Shown here in pieces: positions 1-7,933 of a stretch of 64,000 nt of DNA. The position numbers and the translations under genes are program-made. Each line of letters opens with the position of its first letter. Position 1 is the first letter of the stretch. The stretch comes from Psychrobacillus sp. FSL H8-0483 (GTDB lineage: Bacteria; Bacillota; Bacilli; Bacillales_A; Planococcaceae), in assembly GCF_038637725.1 (NCBI RefSeq), contig NZ_CP152052.1, positions 2,401,501 through 2,465,500 of the forward strand, written 5' to 3'. The notes beneath the pieces are model-generated. The model was not told where the DNA came from, made no database searches, and saw nothing but the letters and a program-made list of their open reading frames with translations.

Positions 1-244
1 GGTTTGGAGATGCTGCATCCGTTTGTACAACTTGTGTTTCTAACCCTTGCTTTCTTTCCCATTTATAATTCCCTACGATCATTTCATATTCTGTTTCATT
101 AATATAAATGAGCCCTGTCATAGATGGGGGGAATTCATTCTCATTTCCTTCCCCCTCTTTATTCGTTTCGTTTGAACAAGATGTTATCCAAAGTGAAGAA
201 AATACGATAATTGACAATATCAGATGTTTTAATTTCAAAATCAT
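1..244 (-). CDS. Putative lipoprotein, N-terminal part only (runs off the left edge)
   Basis: The frame is open from the ATG at 244 to the window edge, giving 81 residues. A GGGAGG ribosome site sits just upstream. The N-terminus is a type II signal peptide: a Lys/His-containing start, a hydrophobic stretch (LILSIIVFSSLWI) and the lipobox ITSC with the modified Cys at residue 23. A short Asn/Glu-rich linker follows, typical of lipoproteins tethered outside the membrane. The remaining visible part (GLIYINETEYEMIVGNYKW) matches no family I recognise. It could be a small surface lipoprotein in an operon with the minus-strand gene that follows, 70 bases away. Function is unknown and the C-terminus lies outside the window. 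Confidence 0.7.
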   Translation of the reverse strand, partial: MILKLKHLILSIIVFSSLWITSCSNETNKEGEGNENEFPPSMTGLIYINETEYEMIVGNYKWERKQGLETQVVQTDAASPN

Positions 245-314
245 CGCCTCCCTTTTCTAATAAGGCGTTAGCTACCAAATAAAGTTACATTTAAAGGTAA
301 CTCCTTCGTGTTAT

Positions 315-1016
315 TTACGCAAAGACCGTAACTATAAGAGCGATTCCATTAAAAGTGCTATGCATAATGATTCCTGGAATAATGGAACCGGTCTTTTCAT
401 ATGTCCACGAAAAAAATAACCCAGATACAAGTGCTGTTGGTAATACATTATACGTTGGAATGTGAACAACCATAAAAATGAGAGAACTGACTACCATCCC
501 TATTAAAATCCCATATTTTCCTCTAAACCATCTATATAGAAAACCACGATAAAAAATTTCTTCGTATATAGGAGAAACAATGCTAGCCGACACAAATGCA
601 ATTACAAAATTTATAAGAGTCATTCTAGACTGAAGACTCTCCGTTTTGCTATTTTCTAATTCCCCCCCTAAAACTTCCATTCCTATTGCAATTGCTATGC
701 TCACAATAATTAAAACAAATGTCCACCCAGCTAAAGGAATCCAATAGTTTCTTGGAAACCTAGTTAGCCCAACGTTTCTCCAACTTAGTCGATTCGGTCT
801 CAGTGCTATAAAGTAGATTCCAAGAGTGAAAATAATGGACATAATAAAACCGACGAACGTTCCAGAATATAAATTATTTTGGAACAGCTCTGCTAAAAAA
901 CCTTCCAATAAAAATTCAATAAAATATGGTACCACAACTAGCACTAAGCCAAGTAGTAGTAGAAGTTCTCCCCACGCCCAAGGTGTTTGCTTGAAATACA
1001 GTTCTCTATTATTCAA
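315..1016 (-). CDS. CPBP family intramembrane metalloprotease (CAAX protease/Abi)
   Basis: A 233-residue polytopic membrane protein with about six to seven hydrophobic segments. The three family motifs are present: EEIFYRGF at about residues 152-159, a His in FMVVHIPTYN near residue 188, and HSTFN near residues 217-221. Together they form the intramembrane metal site of the CPBP (Abi/Rce1-type) family. Members cleave prenylated or other membrane-embedded substrates or act in bacteriocin self-immunity; the substrate here cannot be inferred. The MerR-type regulator at 1104 starts 88 bases away and is divergent, so the two could share a control region. A second member of this family lies at 55026-55658. 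Assignment to family is firm, role is not. Confidence 0.9.
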   Translation of the reverse strand: MNNRELYFKQTPWAWGELLLLLGLVLVVVPYFIEFLLEGFLAELFQNNLYSGTFVGFIMSIIFTLGIYFIALRPNRLSWRNVGLTRFPRNYWIPLAGWTFVLIIVSIAIAIGMEVLGGELENSKTESLQSRMTLINFVIAFVSASIVSPIYEEIFYRGFLYRWFRGKYGILIGMVVSSLIFMVVHIPTYNVLPTALVSGLFFSWTYEKTGSIIPGIIMHSTFNGIALIVTVFA

Positions 1017-1103
1017 TGAAATTCCCCCAATAAATATGTGTTATATTAAGTCTAATAGGTTACGTTACGTCACCTGCAAGTATTTTTTAGGGAGGGATTT
1101 TTT

Positions 1104-1862
1104 TTGAACTATTACTCAACAGGAGAAGTAGCACAGAAACTAGAGATTTCCGTACGTACAATACGATATTATGATCAAATCGACTTGCTAAAACCGTCGT
1201 TAAAAAAGGACAATGGTAAAAGGTTTTACAATGACTATGACATCCTAACCTTAGAAAAAATCACAATTTTGAAGACACTGAATTTGCCTTTAGAAGATAT
1301 AAAAAAAGTAATGACGGAAGTCACGATTGAACAGATATTAACGGCTAATAGAAGATTATTAAAATCGAAGATGACTGATTTAGAAAAATCCGTATTACAT
1401 ACAAATACGTTGCTGAACATACTAAAGATTGAGGATGAGTTAGACTGGGAACAACTGATACCATTAGTTAGAAAGGGCAAAGAAGAAAAACAAAATAGTT
1501 GGGATACCTACTTTACTGAGGAAGAGCAGGAAATGGTAAAAGCAAAACTACCCAAAATGGAACGAGATGACAAACAAATCAAGAAGTGGATTAATCTGAT
1601 TAAAAGAATTGAAATTTGTTTGGAAAAAGAAATCAATTCAAGTTCAGAAGAAGCACAAATTCTTGCGGAGGATACTATTATACTGACGAATGAAATATTT
1701 GGGGGAAATCGTGAGTTAAAAGAGAAGTTTTGGAACGTTCGTAAATCTCCAAAAGAATCTGAAGCATTAAACTTATATCCCATAAGAGACGAAGTGATGC
1801 AGTTTTTAGAAGAGTCAATTCAATACTTTGAGAATAATTCAACTGAAACGAAAAGACCTTAG
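1104..1862 (+). CDS. MerR family transcriptional regulator
   Basis: The protein has 252 residues. The N-terminus is a MerR winged helix-turn-helix (TGEVAQKLEISVRTIRYYDQ at residues 6-25), followed by the usual wing and a long helical region rich in Lys and Glu (about 60-120) that would form the dimer coiled coil. The C-terminal 130 residues (TYFTEEEQEMV) resemble the TipAS/antibiotic-binding type domain seen in Bacillus MerR regulators of drug exporters. The start is TTG at 1104, supported by GGGAGGG ending 7 bases upstream; no ATG fits. It is divergent from the CPBP protease and may control it. The ligand is unknown. Confidence 0.88.
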   Translation: MNYYSTGEVAQKLEISVRTIRYYDQIDLLKPSLKKDNGKRFYNDYDILTLEKITILKTLNLPLEDIKKVMTEVTIEQILTANRRLLKSKMTDLEKSVLHTNTLLNILKIEDELDWEQLIPLVRKGKEEKQNSWDTYFTEEEQEMVKAKLPKMERDDKQIKKWINLIKRIEICLEKEINSSSEEAQILAEDTIILTNEIFGGNRELKEKFWNVRKSPKESEALNLYPIRDEVMQFLEESIQYFENNSTETKRP

Positions 1863-1882
1863 AATTATTTTCTGAGGTCTTT
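1853..1882 (+). terminator. Possible terminator after the MerR gene
   Basis: AAGACCT at 1853-1859 pairs with AGGTCTT at 1876-1882 across a 16-base loop that includes the stop codon. The U-run is short, so this is a weak call. Confidence 0.4.
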
Positions 1883-1964
1883 GCATGATTATATTAATTA
1901 AATGTAAATGAATTAATTTCATAAATAGTACTTAGTCATTAAAATACGAACATTTATCACCTTG

Positions 1965-2095
1965 TTGATGGAAGCGACAGGTGGCGATTCCAGCGGGATG
2001 AGTGAGACAGATAAGCCATCACAAACGACGCGTAGCTGTGGTGATGGCTTATCGCTCACGCCGCGGAAAGCGTCCGCCTATAGCGGAAATCAACT
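1965..2095. repeat. GC-rich dispersed intergenic repeat, copy 1
   Basis: This fills most of the 332-base gap between 1862 and 2195. It shares GGCGATTCCAGCGGGA and the end CCGCGGAAAGCGTCCGCCT with other intergenic copies in this window (near 8846, 19512, 28651, 34850, 39097). Its centre is a perfect 13-bp stem, 2010-2022 with 2041-2053 (GATAAGCCATCAC and its complement), with GTGAG/CTCAC outside it. No open reading frame is credible here, so it is non-coding. Confidence 0.7.
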
Positions 2096-2194
2096 ATACT
2101 TTATTTCGCTTTAATAATATTTCTTTCGTTTCCTTTAGTATTGTGCATGTTTTTTTATGTAATTTGAAATGATGAAATTGATTCAATACCTCTG

Positions 2195-3010
2195 CTATTT
2201 TTGAAGTAGGGTTTGGTTGATACATCTTCCTTTTCCATGTGGTATGCAAAGGGGTGTTCCGAATAAAGGATCTACGCTCACTTCACAATTCATATCAAAC
2301 ACATTTTTGACGAGTGAACAACTAATAATATGTTCAGGCTTACCTTGTGCAAATATTTTTTGATTCTTGACAGCCACTATGTTATGCGCGTATCGACATG
2401 CTAAATTCAAATCATGTAGAACCATAACAATCGTTCTCTGTTCTTTACTATTTAACTCAAATAACAAGTCTAATATTTCAATTTGATGTGTCATATCAAG
2501 GTATGTGGTTGGTTCATCCAGCAGGATTATATCGGTGTCCTGTGCTAACGTCATTGCTATCCATGCTCTTTGGCGTTGTCCACCCGACAAGGAATCAATT
2601 GGTCGTTCCTTTAATTCTTCCAGGTTAGTAGCAATTAATGCATTTTGAACTTTCATTTCATCCTCTAAAGACCACTGCTTTAACCAAGTTTGATATGGGT
2701 AACGCCCTTGCTTCACCAGTTGAAGTACAGTAAGGCCTTCTGGGGCATCTGGAGATTGAGGAAGAATTGCCATTTTTCTTGCTATTTCTTTTGTTGACTG
2801 CTTGGCAATAGCCTCTCCCTCTAACAAGATAGCACCTGATTTCGGCTTTAATAATCGGGCAATGGAACGAAGAAGTGTAGATTTCCCACAACCATTAGCA
2901 CCGATAAATACAGTAATCTCCCCTTTAGGAATAGTAAGATCCAACTCATTAATGATAATCGTATCCCCGTATGAAAGTGTTAATTTGTTCGTCTCAATGG
3001 CTTGCTCCAT
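2195..3010 (-). CDS. Iron-siderophore ABC transporter, ATP-binding subunit (FecE/FhuC type)
   Basis: A 271-residue ATPase that powers the permease pair encoded just upstream. Motifs in order: Walker A GANGCGKST near residues 39-47, Q-loop in LPQSPDAPEG, ABC signature LSGGQRQR near 141-148, Walker B IILLDEPTTYLD, and the H-loop His in VMVLHDLNLACRYAHN. The C-terminal CxxNCEVSVDPLFGTP-like region is usual for YusV/FhuC-type subunits. The ATG at 3010 is preceded by AAGGAG 8 bases away and is preferred over a GTG three codons upstream. The gene follows the permease genes with a gap of about 15 bases, so it is the last gene of a Fur-controlled operon. The siderophore is not determinable; in B. subtilis the equivalent YfiZ/YfhA/YusV set takes hydroxamates. 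Confidence 0.92.
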   Translation of the reverse strand: MEQAIETNKLTLSYGDTIIINELDLTIPKGEITVFIGANGCGKSTLLRSIARLLKPKSGAILLEGEAIAKQSTKEIARKMAILPQSPDAPEGLTVLQLVKQGRYPYQTWLKQWSLEDEMKVQNALIATNLEELKERPIDSLSGGQRQRAWIAMTLAQDTDIILLDEPTTYLDMTHQIEILDLLFELNSKEQRTIVMVLHDLNLACRYAHNIVAVKNQKIFAQGKPEHIISCSLVKNVFDMNCEVSVDPLFGTPLCIPHGKGRCINQTLLQK

Positions 3011-3025
3011 TTTCCCCACTCCTTC

Positions 3026-4087
3026 TTACTTTGATGTGTTTCTAGTTTTGTACAGCAAATAGATAAAATATGGTGCTCCTATTGTTGCCGTAAAAACTCC
3101 GGCAGGAATCTCCAATGGAGAAAATAAAGTACGCCCAATTAAATCTGCAATCATTACTAATATCGCTCCAACCAAAGCGGAAGCTGGTAACAGTGAACCG
3201 AAATTTGATCCTACAAGTCTCCTCGCAATATGAGGAGCCATTAACCCTACAAAGCCTATTCCCCCTGCAAATGCTACTGAACTACCAATTAATGCCGTAC
3301 TGATCATTAATAATGTGAAGCGCTGTCTTTGAACACTTCCACCAAGACCCGTAGCTACGTCATCCCCAAGCTCTTGTATGTTAATATTCCTTGCATAAAC
3401 AAACGCAATTACAAGAAACAAGATCGTCCAAGGACCCAAAACCGCTACGTTCTTCCAAGTTGAACTTGATACAGATCCTGTTATCCAAAGGTTTGCTTGG
3501 CTTGCCTTATAAATTGGTCCTAAAATAAGCATCATTGTTGTCAATGCTTTCATCAAAGACATGATTCCAATTCCAATCAGTACAAACCTGATAGGAGAAA
3601 CTCCATTGTTCCAAGCCAATAAGTACACAAGAAGTGCGACAATTGTTGCTCCTATAAATGCTGCAAGCGGTAGCCAACTGATGCTTACAGTTAATGCATG
3701 ATTTTTATCACTAAAAACCGCCAAAAAACCAACAACTGCAACTGTTGCCCCTCCAGTTATCCCCAATATATCCGGTGACGCTAGAGGGTTACGAATCATT
3801 CCTTGCAAAATCGCCCCAGATACCGCAAGTCCCATCCCAACTAGAAGAGCTATAATAATTCGTGGGAGACGAAAAGACTGAACCACTAGCTGTTCTAAAT
3901 CCGTACCACCACCAAAGAAAACTTTTAAAACATTTAAGGGATGAATAGTCATCTCACCCAACCCTGTACTTATAACAAAAACAGCAATTGTTAATAAAAA
4001 TAAAGTAAGAGTTTTCATCATTGCTTTATAGTCTACTAAAACCGAAAGTCTTTCTTTGAATAAACGAAGGCTTTTATAGTGTTTCAT
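3026..4087 (-). CDS. FecCD family siderophore permease (second subunit)
   Basis: A 353-residue integral membrane protein with the ten or so transmembrane helices of the BtuC/FecCD family. Signature stretches are LPRIIIALLVGMGLAVSGAILQ near residues 93-114 and a C-terminal GGIGFVGLMAPHIARRLVG containing the conserved cytoplasmic loop that contacts the ATPase. An N-terminal extension of about 25 residues precedes the first helix. Its start overlaps the stop of the upstream permease by 4 bases, showing tight translational coupling. It forms the channel with the 4084-5088 product. Confidence 0.92.
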   Translation of the reverse strand: MKHYKSLRLFKERLSVLVDYKAMMKTLTLFLLTIAVFVISTGLGEMTIHPLNVLKVFFGGGTDLEQLVVQSFRLPRIIIALLVGMGLAVSGAILQGMIRNPLASPDILGITGGATVAVVGFLAVFSDKNHALTVSISWLPLAAFIGATIVALLVYLLAWNNGVSPIRFVLIGIGIMSLMKALTTMMLILGPIYKASQANLWITGSVSSSTWKNVAVLGPWTILFLVIAFVYARNINIQELGDDVATGLGGSVQRQRFTLLMISTALIGSSVAFAGGIGFVGLMAPHIARRLVGSNFGSLLPASALVGAILVMIADLIGRTLFSPLEIPAGVFTATIGAPYFIYLLYKTRNTSK

Positions 4088-5088
4088 CCTTTGTTGAACC
4101 CCTTTCTTGCAATGTATATAAAGAACGGGGTTCCGATAATTGCCGTCATAACACCAACTGGAACTTCCTGAGGCATCAATATATATCTCGATGCAATATC
4201 TGCTGCAATTAGTAATATAGCTCCGTTAAGCGCTGCATAAGGGATTAACCAGCGATGATCGAACCCCACTATGAACCTCGTAACATGAGGAATAACGATT
4301 CCTATAAAACCAATTGGTCCAGCAACAGCGACTGATCCACCTGCAAGTAAAACAATAATTATTCCTATCGTGATTTTAAGGATTGCCGTGTTTAACCCAA
4401 GTCCTTTTGCAACATCTTCCCCCATAGAAAATACATTCACTTTACCAGATACTAACTGGGCTAAGACCCACCCAAGAACCAAGTAAGGAAGCACTGCAAC
4501 CAAATTATCTAAGCTTCTTCCAGCAACTGATCCTGCAAGCCAAAATAACACTTGGTCTAAAAGAGCTTCATTTGAAACTAGTAGGCCTTGAGTCAGCGAT
4601 GCTATCATAGCCGTCATAGCGGCTCCTGCCAAGGTTAGCTTCATAGGCGTTAAACCGTCCCGACCGACACTACCAATCATATAAACACTAATAGCTGCAA
4701 TAGCTGCTCCAATAAAGGAAACCCATGTAAATAACTGTAGGTTGCTTACTCCAAAAATAGTGATTGCAATCACAACGGCTAGTGCAGCACCAGCATTTAC
4801 ACCTAATATATCAGGAGACGATAATGGATTCTTTGTTAGTGCTTGCATGAGTACACCAGCAATAGCAAGACTCGCACCTACAGCGGCAGCGATCAATGCA
4901 CGAGGAAGTCTTACAGTTCGAATTACTATATGTTCCGTTGATCCATCAAAATTAGTAAAAGCGTTAAAAGAAACTTGCCAAGTAGTATTCGTATAACCGT
5001 ACACAATACTTATACTCATTAAAACTATAAGTATTACAATAGTGACACCAAATCCAATCAATCTTTGCTTAGCATTTTTTAATAGCAT
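4084..5088 (-). CDS. FecCD family siderophore permease (first subunit)
   Basis: A 334-residue membrane permease. It shows the family signature TVRLPRALIAAAVGASLAIAG near residues 58-78 and the ATPase-contacting GPIGFIGIVIPHVTRFIVG near 262-280. It is first in a three-gene operon (two permeases, then ATPase). The operon is divergent from the binding-protein gene at 5269 and is read from a promoter within 5130-5159 next to a Fur box. Length is normal for the family. Closest analogues by architecture are YfiZ/FeuB-type subunits. Confidence 0.92.
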   Translation of the reverse strand: MLLKNAKQRLIGFGVTIVILIVLMSISIVYGYTNTTWQVSFNAFTNFDGSTEHIVIRTVRLPRALIAAAVGASLAIAGVLMQALTKNPLSSPDILGVNAGAALAVVIAITIFGVSNLQLFTWVSFIGAAIAAISVYMIGSVGRDGLTPMKLTLAGAAMTAMIASLTQGLLVSNEALLDQVLFWLAGSVAGRSLDNLVAVLPYLVLGWVLAQLVSGKVNVFSMGEDVAKGLGLNTAILKITIGIIIVLLAGGSVAVAGPIGFIGIVIPHVTRFIVGFDHRWLIPYAALNGAILLIAADIASRYILMPQEVPVGVMTAIIGTPFFIYIARKGFNKG

Positions 5089-5129
5089 ATATAATTACCT
5101 TCCGAATCCCATTTCTAAATGTTTCTTTC

Positions 5130-5159
5130 ATTGTAGTTGTGAAAATGGGATTCTGTCAA
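5130..5159 (-). promoter_or_regulatory. Predicted sigma-A promoter of the permease operon
   Basis: Read on the minus strand, TTGACA (5159-5154) and TACAAT (5135-5130) are spaced 18 bases, about 40 bases upstream of the 5088 start. A Fur box lies immediately upstream of the -35. Confidence 0.6.
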
Positions 5160-5160
5160 T

Positions 5161-5179
5161 GACTCTGATAATCATTTTC
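5161..5179. promoter_or_regulatory. Fur box 1
   Basis: GATAATCATTTTC at 5167-5179 matches 12 of 13 positions of one side of the 19-bp Fur consensus; about 15 of 19 match overall. It lies between the two divergent -35 elements, where bound Fur-Fe2+ would block both operons. Confidence 0.65.
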
Positions 5180-5188
5180 AATTAATTG

Positions 5189-5217
5189 TTGACAGTTTGA
5201 TATTTTAATTTTATGAT
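5189..5217 (+). promoter_or_regulatory. Predicted sigma-A promoter of the siderophore-binding lipoprotein gene
   Basis: A consensus TTGACA at 5189-5194 and TATGAT at 5212-5217 with 17-base spacing. The start of transcription would be near 5224, just before Fur box 2. Confidence 0.75.
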
Positions 5218-5229
5218 TAGTTTGCTAAT

Positions 5230-5248
5230 GTAATTGATTATCATTATC
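5230..5248. promoter_or_regulatory. Fur box 2
   Basis: GATTATCATTATC at 5236-5248 is a perfect 13-base half of the Fur consensus, with about 16 of 19 matches overall. It lies just downstream of the predicted transcription start and upstream of the ribosome site at 5258-5263. Confidence 0.75.
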
Positions 5249-5268
5249 AATAAATTTGGAGGTTACGA

Positions 5269-6267
5269 ATGATGAAGAATATTAAGTCCCTTTGCGCCAT
5301 GATGGCACTACTTGCAATTTTACTTCTTACGGCTTGTGGAAGTAACACAGGTGACCAATCCGCAGAAAAAGAAAATAAGGAAGAAAATAAAGCAGATACT
5401 AGCTATACCGTAGAACATGCAATGGGTACGACAACGTTGGAAAAAACGCCAGAAAGAGTAGTGATTCTGACAAATGAAGGTACTGAGGCACTTCTTGCTT
5501 TAGGCGTTAAGCCAGTTGGGGCAGTTCAATCTTGGCTTGGAGATCCTTGGTACGATCATATTAAATCGGACATGGATGGTGTCGAAGTTGTTGGTGTAGA
5601 AAGTGAAGTAAACTTAGAAAAGATTGCATCTTTAAAGCCAGATTTAATAATTGGAAATAAAATTCGTCAAGAAGCTGTATACGATCAATTAAATGCTATA
5701 GCTCCAACAGTGTTTGCTGAAACACTTAGAGGAGATTGGAAAGAGAACTTCAAATTATACGCTAAAGCTTTAAACCTTGAAGAAAAAGGCGACGATGTAT
5801 TAGCGCAATATGATACAAAAATTGAAGATGTAAAAGTAAAACTTGGAGATAAAGTAAACCAAGAAGTTTCTGTTGTACGTTTCATGGCAGGTACTACTCG
5901 CATTTATTATACTGATTCATTCTCGGGCGTTATTTTTGACCAATTAGGATTTAAACGAGTAGAGCAACAAGAAGAGCTTTTCGCGAATGACACGAAACTA
6001 GGAAACCTAGCAATCGAGGTAGGCAAAGAACTTATTCCTAAAATGGATGGGGATCTAATATTCTACTTTACTTACGCTCCTTCAGGAGATCCACAAGCAA
6101 TAAGTACTGCAAAAGAGTGGACAAATGATCCTCTTTGGCAAAACTTAAATGCTGTTAAAAATGGAAATGCATACGAAGTTAGTGATGCGACATGGAATAC
6201 TGCTGGTGGTATATTAGCAGCAAACGAAATGCTTGATGATCTTGTAAAAATTTTAACAGAACAATAA
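5269..6267 (+). CDS. Iron-siderophore ABC transporter substrate-binding lipoprotein (YfiY/FeuA type)
   Basis: A 332-residue extracytoplasmic binding protein. The signal peptide ends in LLLTACGS, with the lipidated Cys at residue 23, then a Glu/Lys-rich linker. The mature part has the periplasmic-binding-protein fold typical of FepB-like proteins: TVEHAMGTTTLEKTPERVVIL, then a helix backbone and a second lobe (RFMAGTTRIYYTDSFSGVIFDQLGF). It captures the ferric siderophore at the cell surface and passes it to the divergently encoded permease. A GGAGGT ribosome site precedes the ATG at 5269 (a second ATG follows at once). Regulation by iron through Fur is expected from the two boxes in the shared control region. 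Confidence 0.93.
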   Translation: MMKNIKSLCAMMALLAILLLTACGSNTGDQSAEKENKEENKADTSYTVEHAMGTTTLEKTPERVVILTNEGTEALLALGVKPVGAVQSWLGDPWYDHIKSDMDGVEVVGVESEVNLEKIASLKPDLIIGNKIRQEAVYDQLNAIAPTVFAETLRGDWKENFKLYAKALNLEEKGDDVLAQYDTKIEDVKVKLGDKVNQEVSVVRFMAGTTRIYYTDSFSGVIFDQLGFKRVEQQEELFANDTKLGNLAIEVGKELIPKMDGDLIFYFTYAPSGDPQAISTAKEWTNDPLWQNLNAVKNGNAYEVSDATWNTAGGILAANEMLDDLVKILTEQ

Positions 6268-6279
6268 TTACTTAAAAAG

Positions 6280-6316
6280 TGGCCTTTCTCTGTCATATCA
6301 GGGAAAGGCCATTTTT
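6280..6316 (+). terminator. Rho-independent terminator of the binding-protein gene
   Basis: A 9-bp stem TGGCCTTTC/GAAAGGCCA (6280-6288, 6303-6311) followed by TTTTT. Confidence 0.85.
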
Positions 6317-6337
6317 ATAATTATTCTGACGTTCTTT

Positions 6338-6847
6338 TTAGCTTCTAAAAAGCCATTTTACTAAATTTTTCCCCTGTTCATGAGTTATCTGGTCCGATGA
6401 AATTGCATTCAAAATAGAACGCCAGGAAGAAAGGACAACTATATCAAGCGGAAGGTTTTCTTTTTGTAGCATGTATGTTAAAAACTCCTCTACCTTATCT
6501 TGATTAGTATATGGTTTTTCTTCACTTAACAACTTACAAATCTTCATTTTCACTGCAAAGTTTATTCCTGTTACAAGTGCTGCCTCCAATGCTTCTCCCT
6601 CTTGATCAAATAAAGAAGCTGCTCCCTCCATTCTATCAATTATTCTTTGTTCCATATCGGTTCTAATAATCTCATAAAGCTTTGCTTTAGACCCAAAATG
6701 GTGATAGACGACACCTGTAGTCATGTCCGCCATTGCAGCCAACTCTGCAATATTAACCCCTCTGAAGCCTTTTAAACTAAATTCTTCTAACGCTACTTTA
6801 ATGATTTTTTCTTTGTTCGTTCCAGGTATAGGTATCCAATTTTTCAT
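6338..6847 (-). CDS. TetR/AcrR family transcriptional regulator
   Basis: A 169-residue repressor-type protein. The N-terminal helix-turn-helix spans about residues 11-58 (IIKVALEEFSLKGFRGVNI, then MTTGVVYHHFGSKAKLYE), which is the canonical TetR DNA-binding domain. The ligand-binding C-terminal domain is on the short side. It is divergent from the VOC-family gene at 6962 and separated from it by 114 bases that hold two palindromes with TTACG/CGTAA arms, so it probably represses itself and that gene. The ATG at 6847 has no ribosome site; a TATAAT at 6859-6854 puts the transcript start almost on the ATG, suggesting a leaderless mRNA. Confidence 0.85.
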   Translation of the reverse strand: MKNWIPIPGTNKEKIIKVALEEFSLKGFRGVNIAELAAMADMTTGVVYHHFGSKAKLYEIIRTDMEQRIIDRMEGAASLFDQEGEALEAALVTGINFAVKMKICKLLSEEKPYTNQDKVEEFLTYMLQKENLPLDIVVLSSWRSILNAISSDQITHEQGKNLVKWLFRS

Positions 6848-6877
6848 ACGTTCATTATATCGTATCCACTATACAAC

Positions 6878-6892
6878 GTAAATGAATTACGC
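6878..6892. promoter_or_regulatory. Candidate TetR operator 1 (overlaps the TetR gene promoter)
   Basis: A perfect inverted repeat CGTAA-ATGAA-TTACG. It covers the -35 region (TTACGT/TTTACG) of the predicted minus-strand promoter whose -10 is TATAAT at 6859-6854. Confidence 0.6.
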
Positions 6893-6920
6893 TTGACATA
6901 ACTCAATTACGTAATACATA
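6893..6920 (+). promoter_or_regulatory. Promoter of the VOC gene with candidate TetR operator 2
   Basis: TTGACA at 6893-6898 and TACATA at 6915-6920 are spaced 16 bases. The palindrome ATTACGTAAT at 6906-6915 fills the spacer and shares TTACG with operator 1, the expected place for a repressor site. Confidence 0.55.
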
Positions 6921-6961
6921 ATTAGATTATTCTTAAAATACAAAACATTGGAGGAAGGTAT

Positions 6962-7300
6962 ATGAAATTAGTATTTATGGATTATCCAGTCGAAAATCTT
7001 AAAGAATCACTTGCTTTTTATCGTGATGTATTAGGTTTTGAAGAAGCTTGGCGAGAAGGAGATCATACCGTTGCATTAAAAATGCCAGGTTCAGAGGTAC
7101 AATTAATGATAGAAAATGATGAGGTAGGCTTAACTCCTGGAGCAGTTTTTTTAGTTGATAGTGTAGACCAGTACTTTGAGGACAATAAAGACACAATAAA
7201 ATTCATTAAAGAGCCTATCGATATTCCTCCTGGCCGTTATGCTATTTTCCAAGACAACTCTGGAAATCTAATAAGAATTTTAGACTTTACTAAAGAATAA
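6962..7300 (+). CDS. VOC (glyoxalase/bleomycin-resistance) family protein
   Basis: A 112-residue single-domain protein with the beta-alpha-beta-beta-beta vicinal-oxygen-chelate fold. The family landmarks are SLAFYRDVLGFEEAWREGDH at residues 18-37 and the C-terminal FQDNSGNLIRILDF. A dimer would form the metal or ligand pocket. GGAGGAAGG lies 5 bases before the ATG. Its promoter contains a palindrome that probably binds the neighbouring TetR regulator, so it may detoxify or bind a small electrophile or drug; the substrate is unknown. Confidence 0.85.
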   Translation: MKLVFMDYPVENLKESLAFYRDVLGFEEAWREGDHTVALKMPGSEVQLMIENDEVGLTPGAVFLVDSVDQYFEDNKDTIKFIKEPIDIPPGRYAIFQDNSGNLIRILDFTKE

Positions 7301-7304
7301 TAAA

Positions 7305-7341
7305 AATAATGCCAAATATAAAAATTATATCTGGCATTATT
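7305..7341. terminator. Bidirectional terminator hairpin
   Basis: AATAATGCCAAATATA pairs with TATATCTGGCATTATT across a short AT loop. On the minus strand it is followed by TTTTATT and would end the 7347 gene; on the plus strand it follows the VOC gene. Confidence 0.75.
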
Positions 7342-7346
7342 CGAGC

Positions 7347-7775
7347 TTAAACCTTCAATTTCGTTACTAATTGATCCATTAATTGCAAATTATTCACATA
7401 TAAATAAATTGCTGCAGCTATCAATAACACGGAAAGCACACACATAATCGTGAATTCCTCTTTTAATCTACTAACAAAATTTACAGCTAAAATTATTAAT
7501 ACTATTAGAATAAAAATGTAAATAATCAACTCTATTTCTTTCCATTTATTTATCACATTACGTAACAAAGCGATTCTAATTTCATTTTCAGTGGTGACTT
7601 CTACAGTAAATGCTTCTGTTTGTAATAGACCATTTTTGGAGATTGTCACCTTGTTATCATTCATTTCTTCCAATGAGTAACCACCAGGAAAGAAAATAAA
7701 AAACGTAAGTATTATAATAATCCCAATTCCCACCGAAATCCCTACATGCTTCGGCAACACACTCTCATTAAGCAA
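7347..7775 (-). CDS. Membrane protein of unknown function
   Basis: A 142-residue protein with three strong hydrophobic segments: about residues 12-31 (ISVGIGIIIILTFFIFFPGG), 84-103 (IYIFILIVLIILAVNFV) and 110-127. Between the first two lies a roughly 45-residue loop rich in beta-type sequence (KVTISKNGLLQTEAFTVEVT), probably extracellular. I recognise no family. It stands alone between a peptidase E gene (divergent) and the VOC gene (convergent). A GGGAGGGGAG-type ribosome site precedes the ATG. Confidence 0.7.
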   Translation of the reverse strand: MLNESVLPKHVGISVGIGIIIILTFFIFFPGGYSLEEMNDNKVTISKNGLLQTEAFTVEVTTENEIRIALLRNVINKWKEIELIIYIFILIVLIILAVNFVSRLKEEFTIMCVLSVLLIAAAIYLYVNNLQLMDQLVTKLKV

Positions 7776-7933
7776 GATTCTCCCCTCCCTACTTTATGTA
7801 TACATTTCCAATCACACTATCGTTACTATCTTTCCTAATATTCTCTATATCCCTTAATAAATCCTTTAAACGACCTGGGAAGGATATTATTCAAGCTATG
7901 TAGTATTAGTTATATAGAGGAAGGATGAGATCA

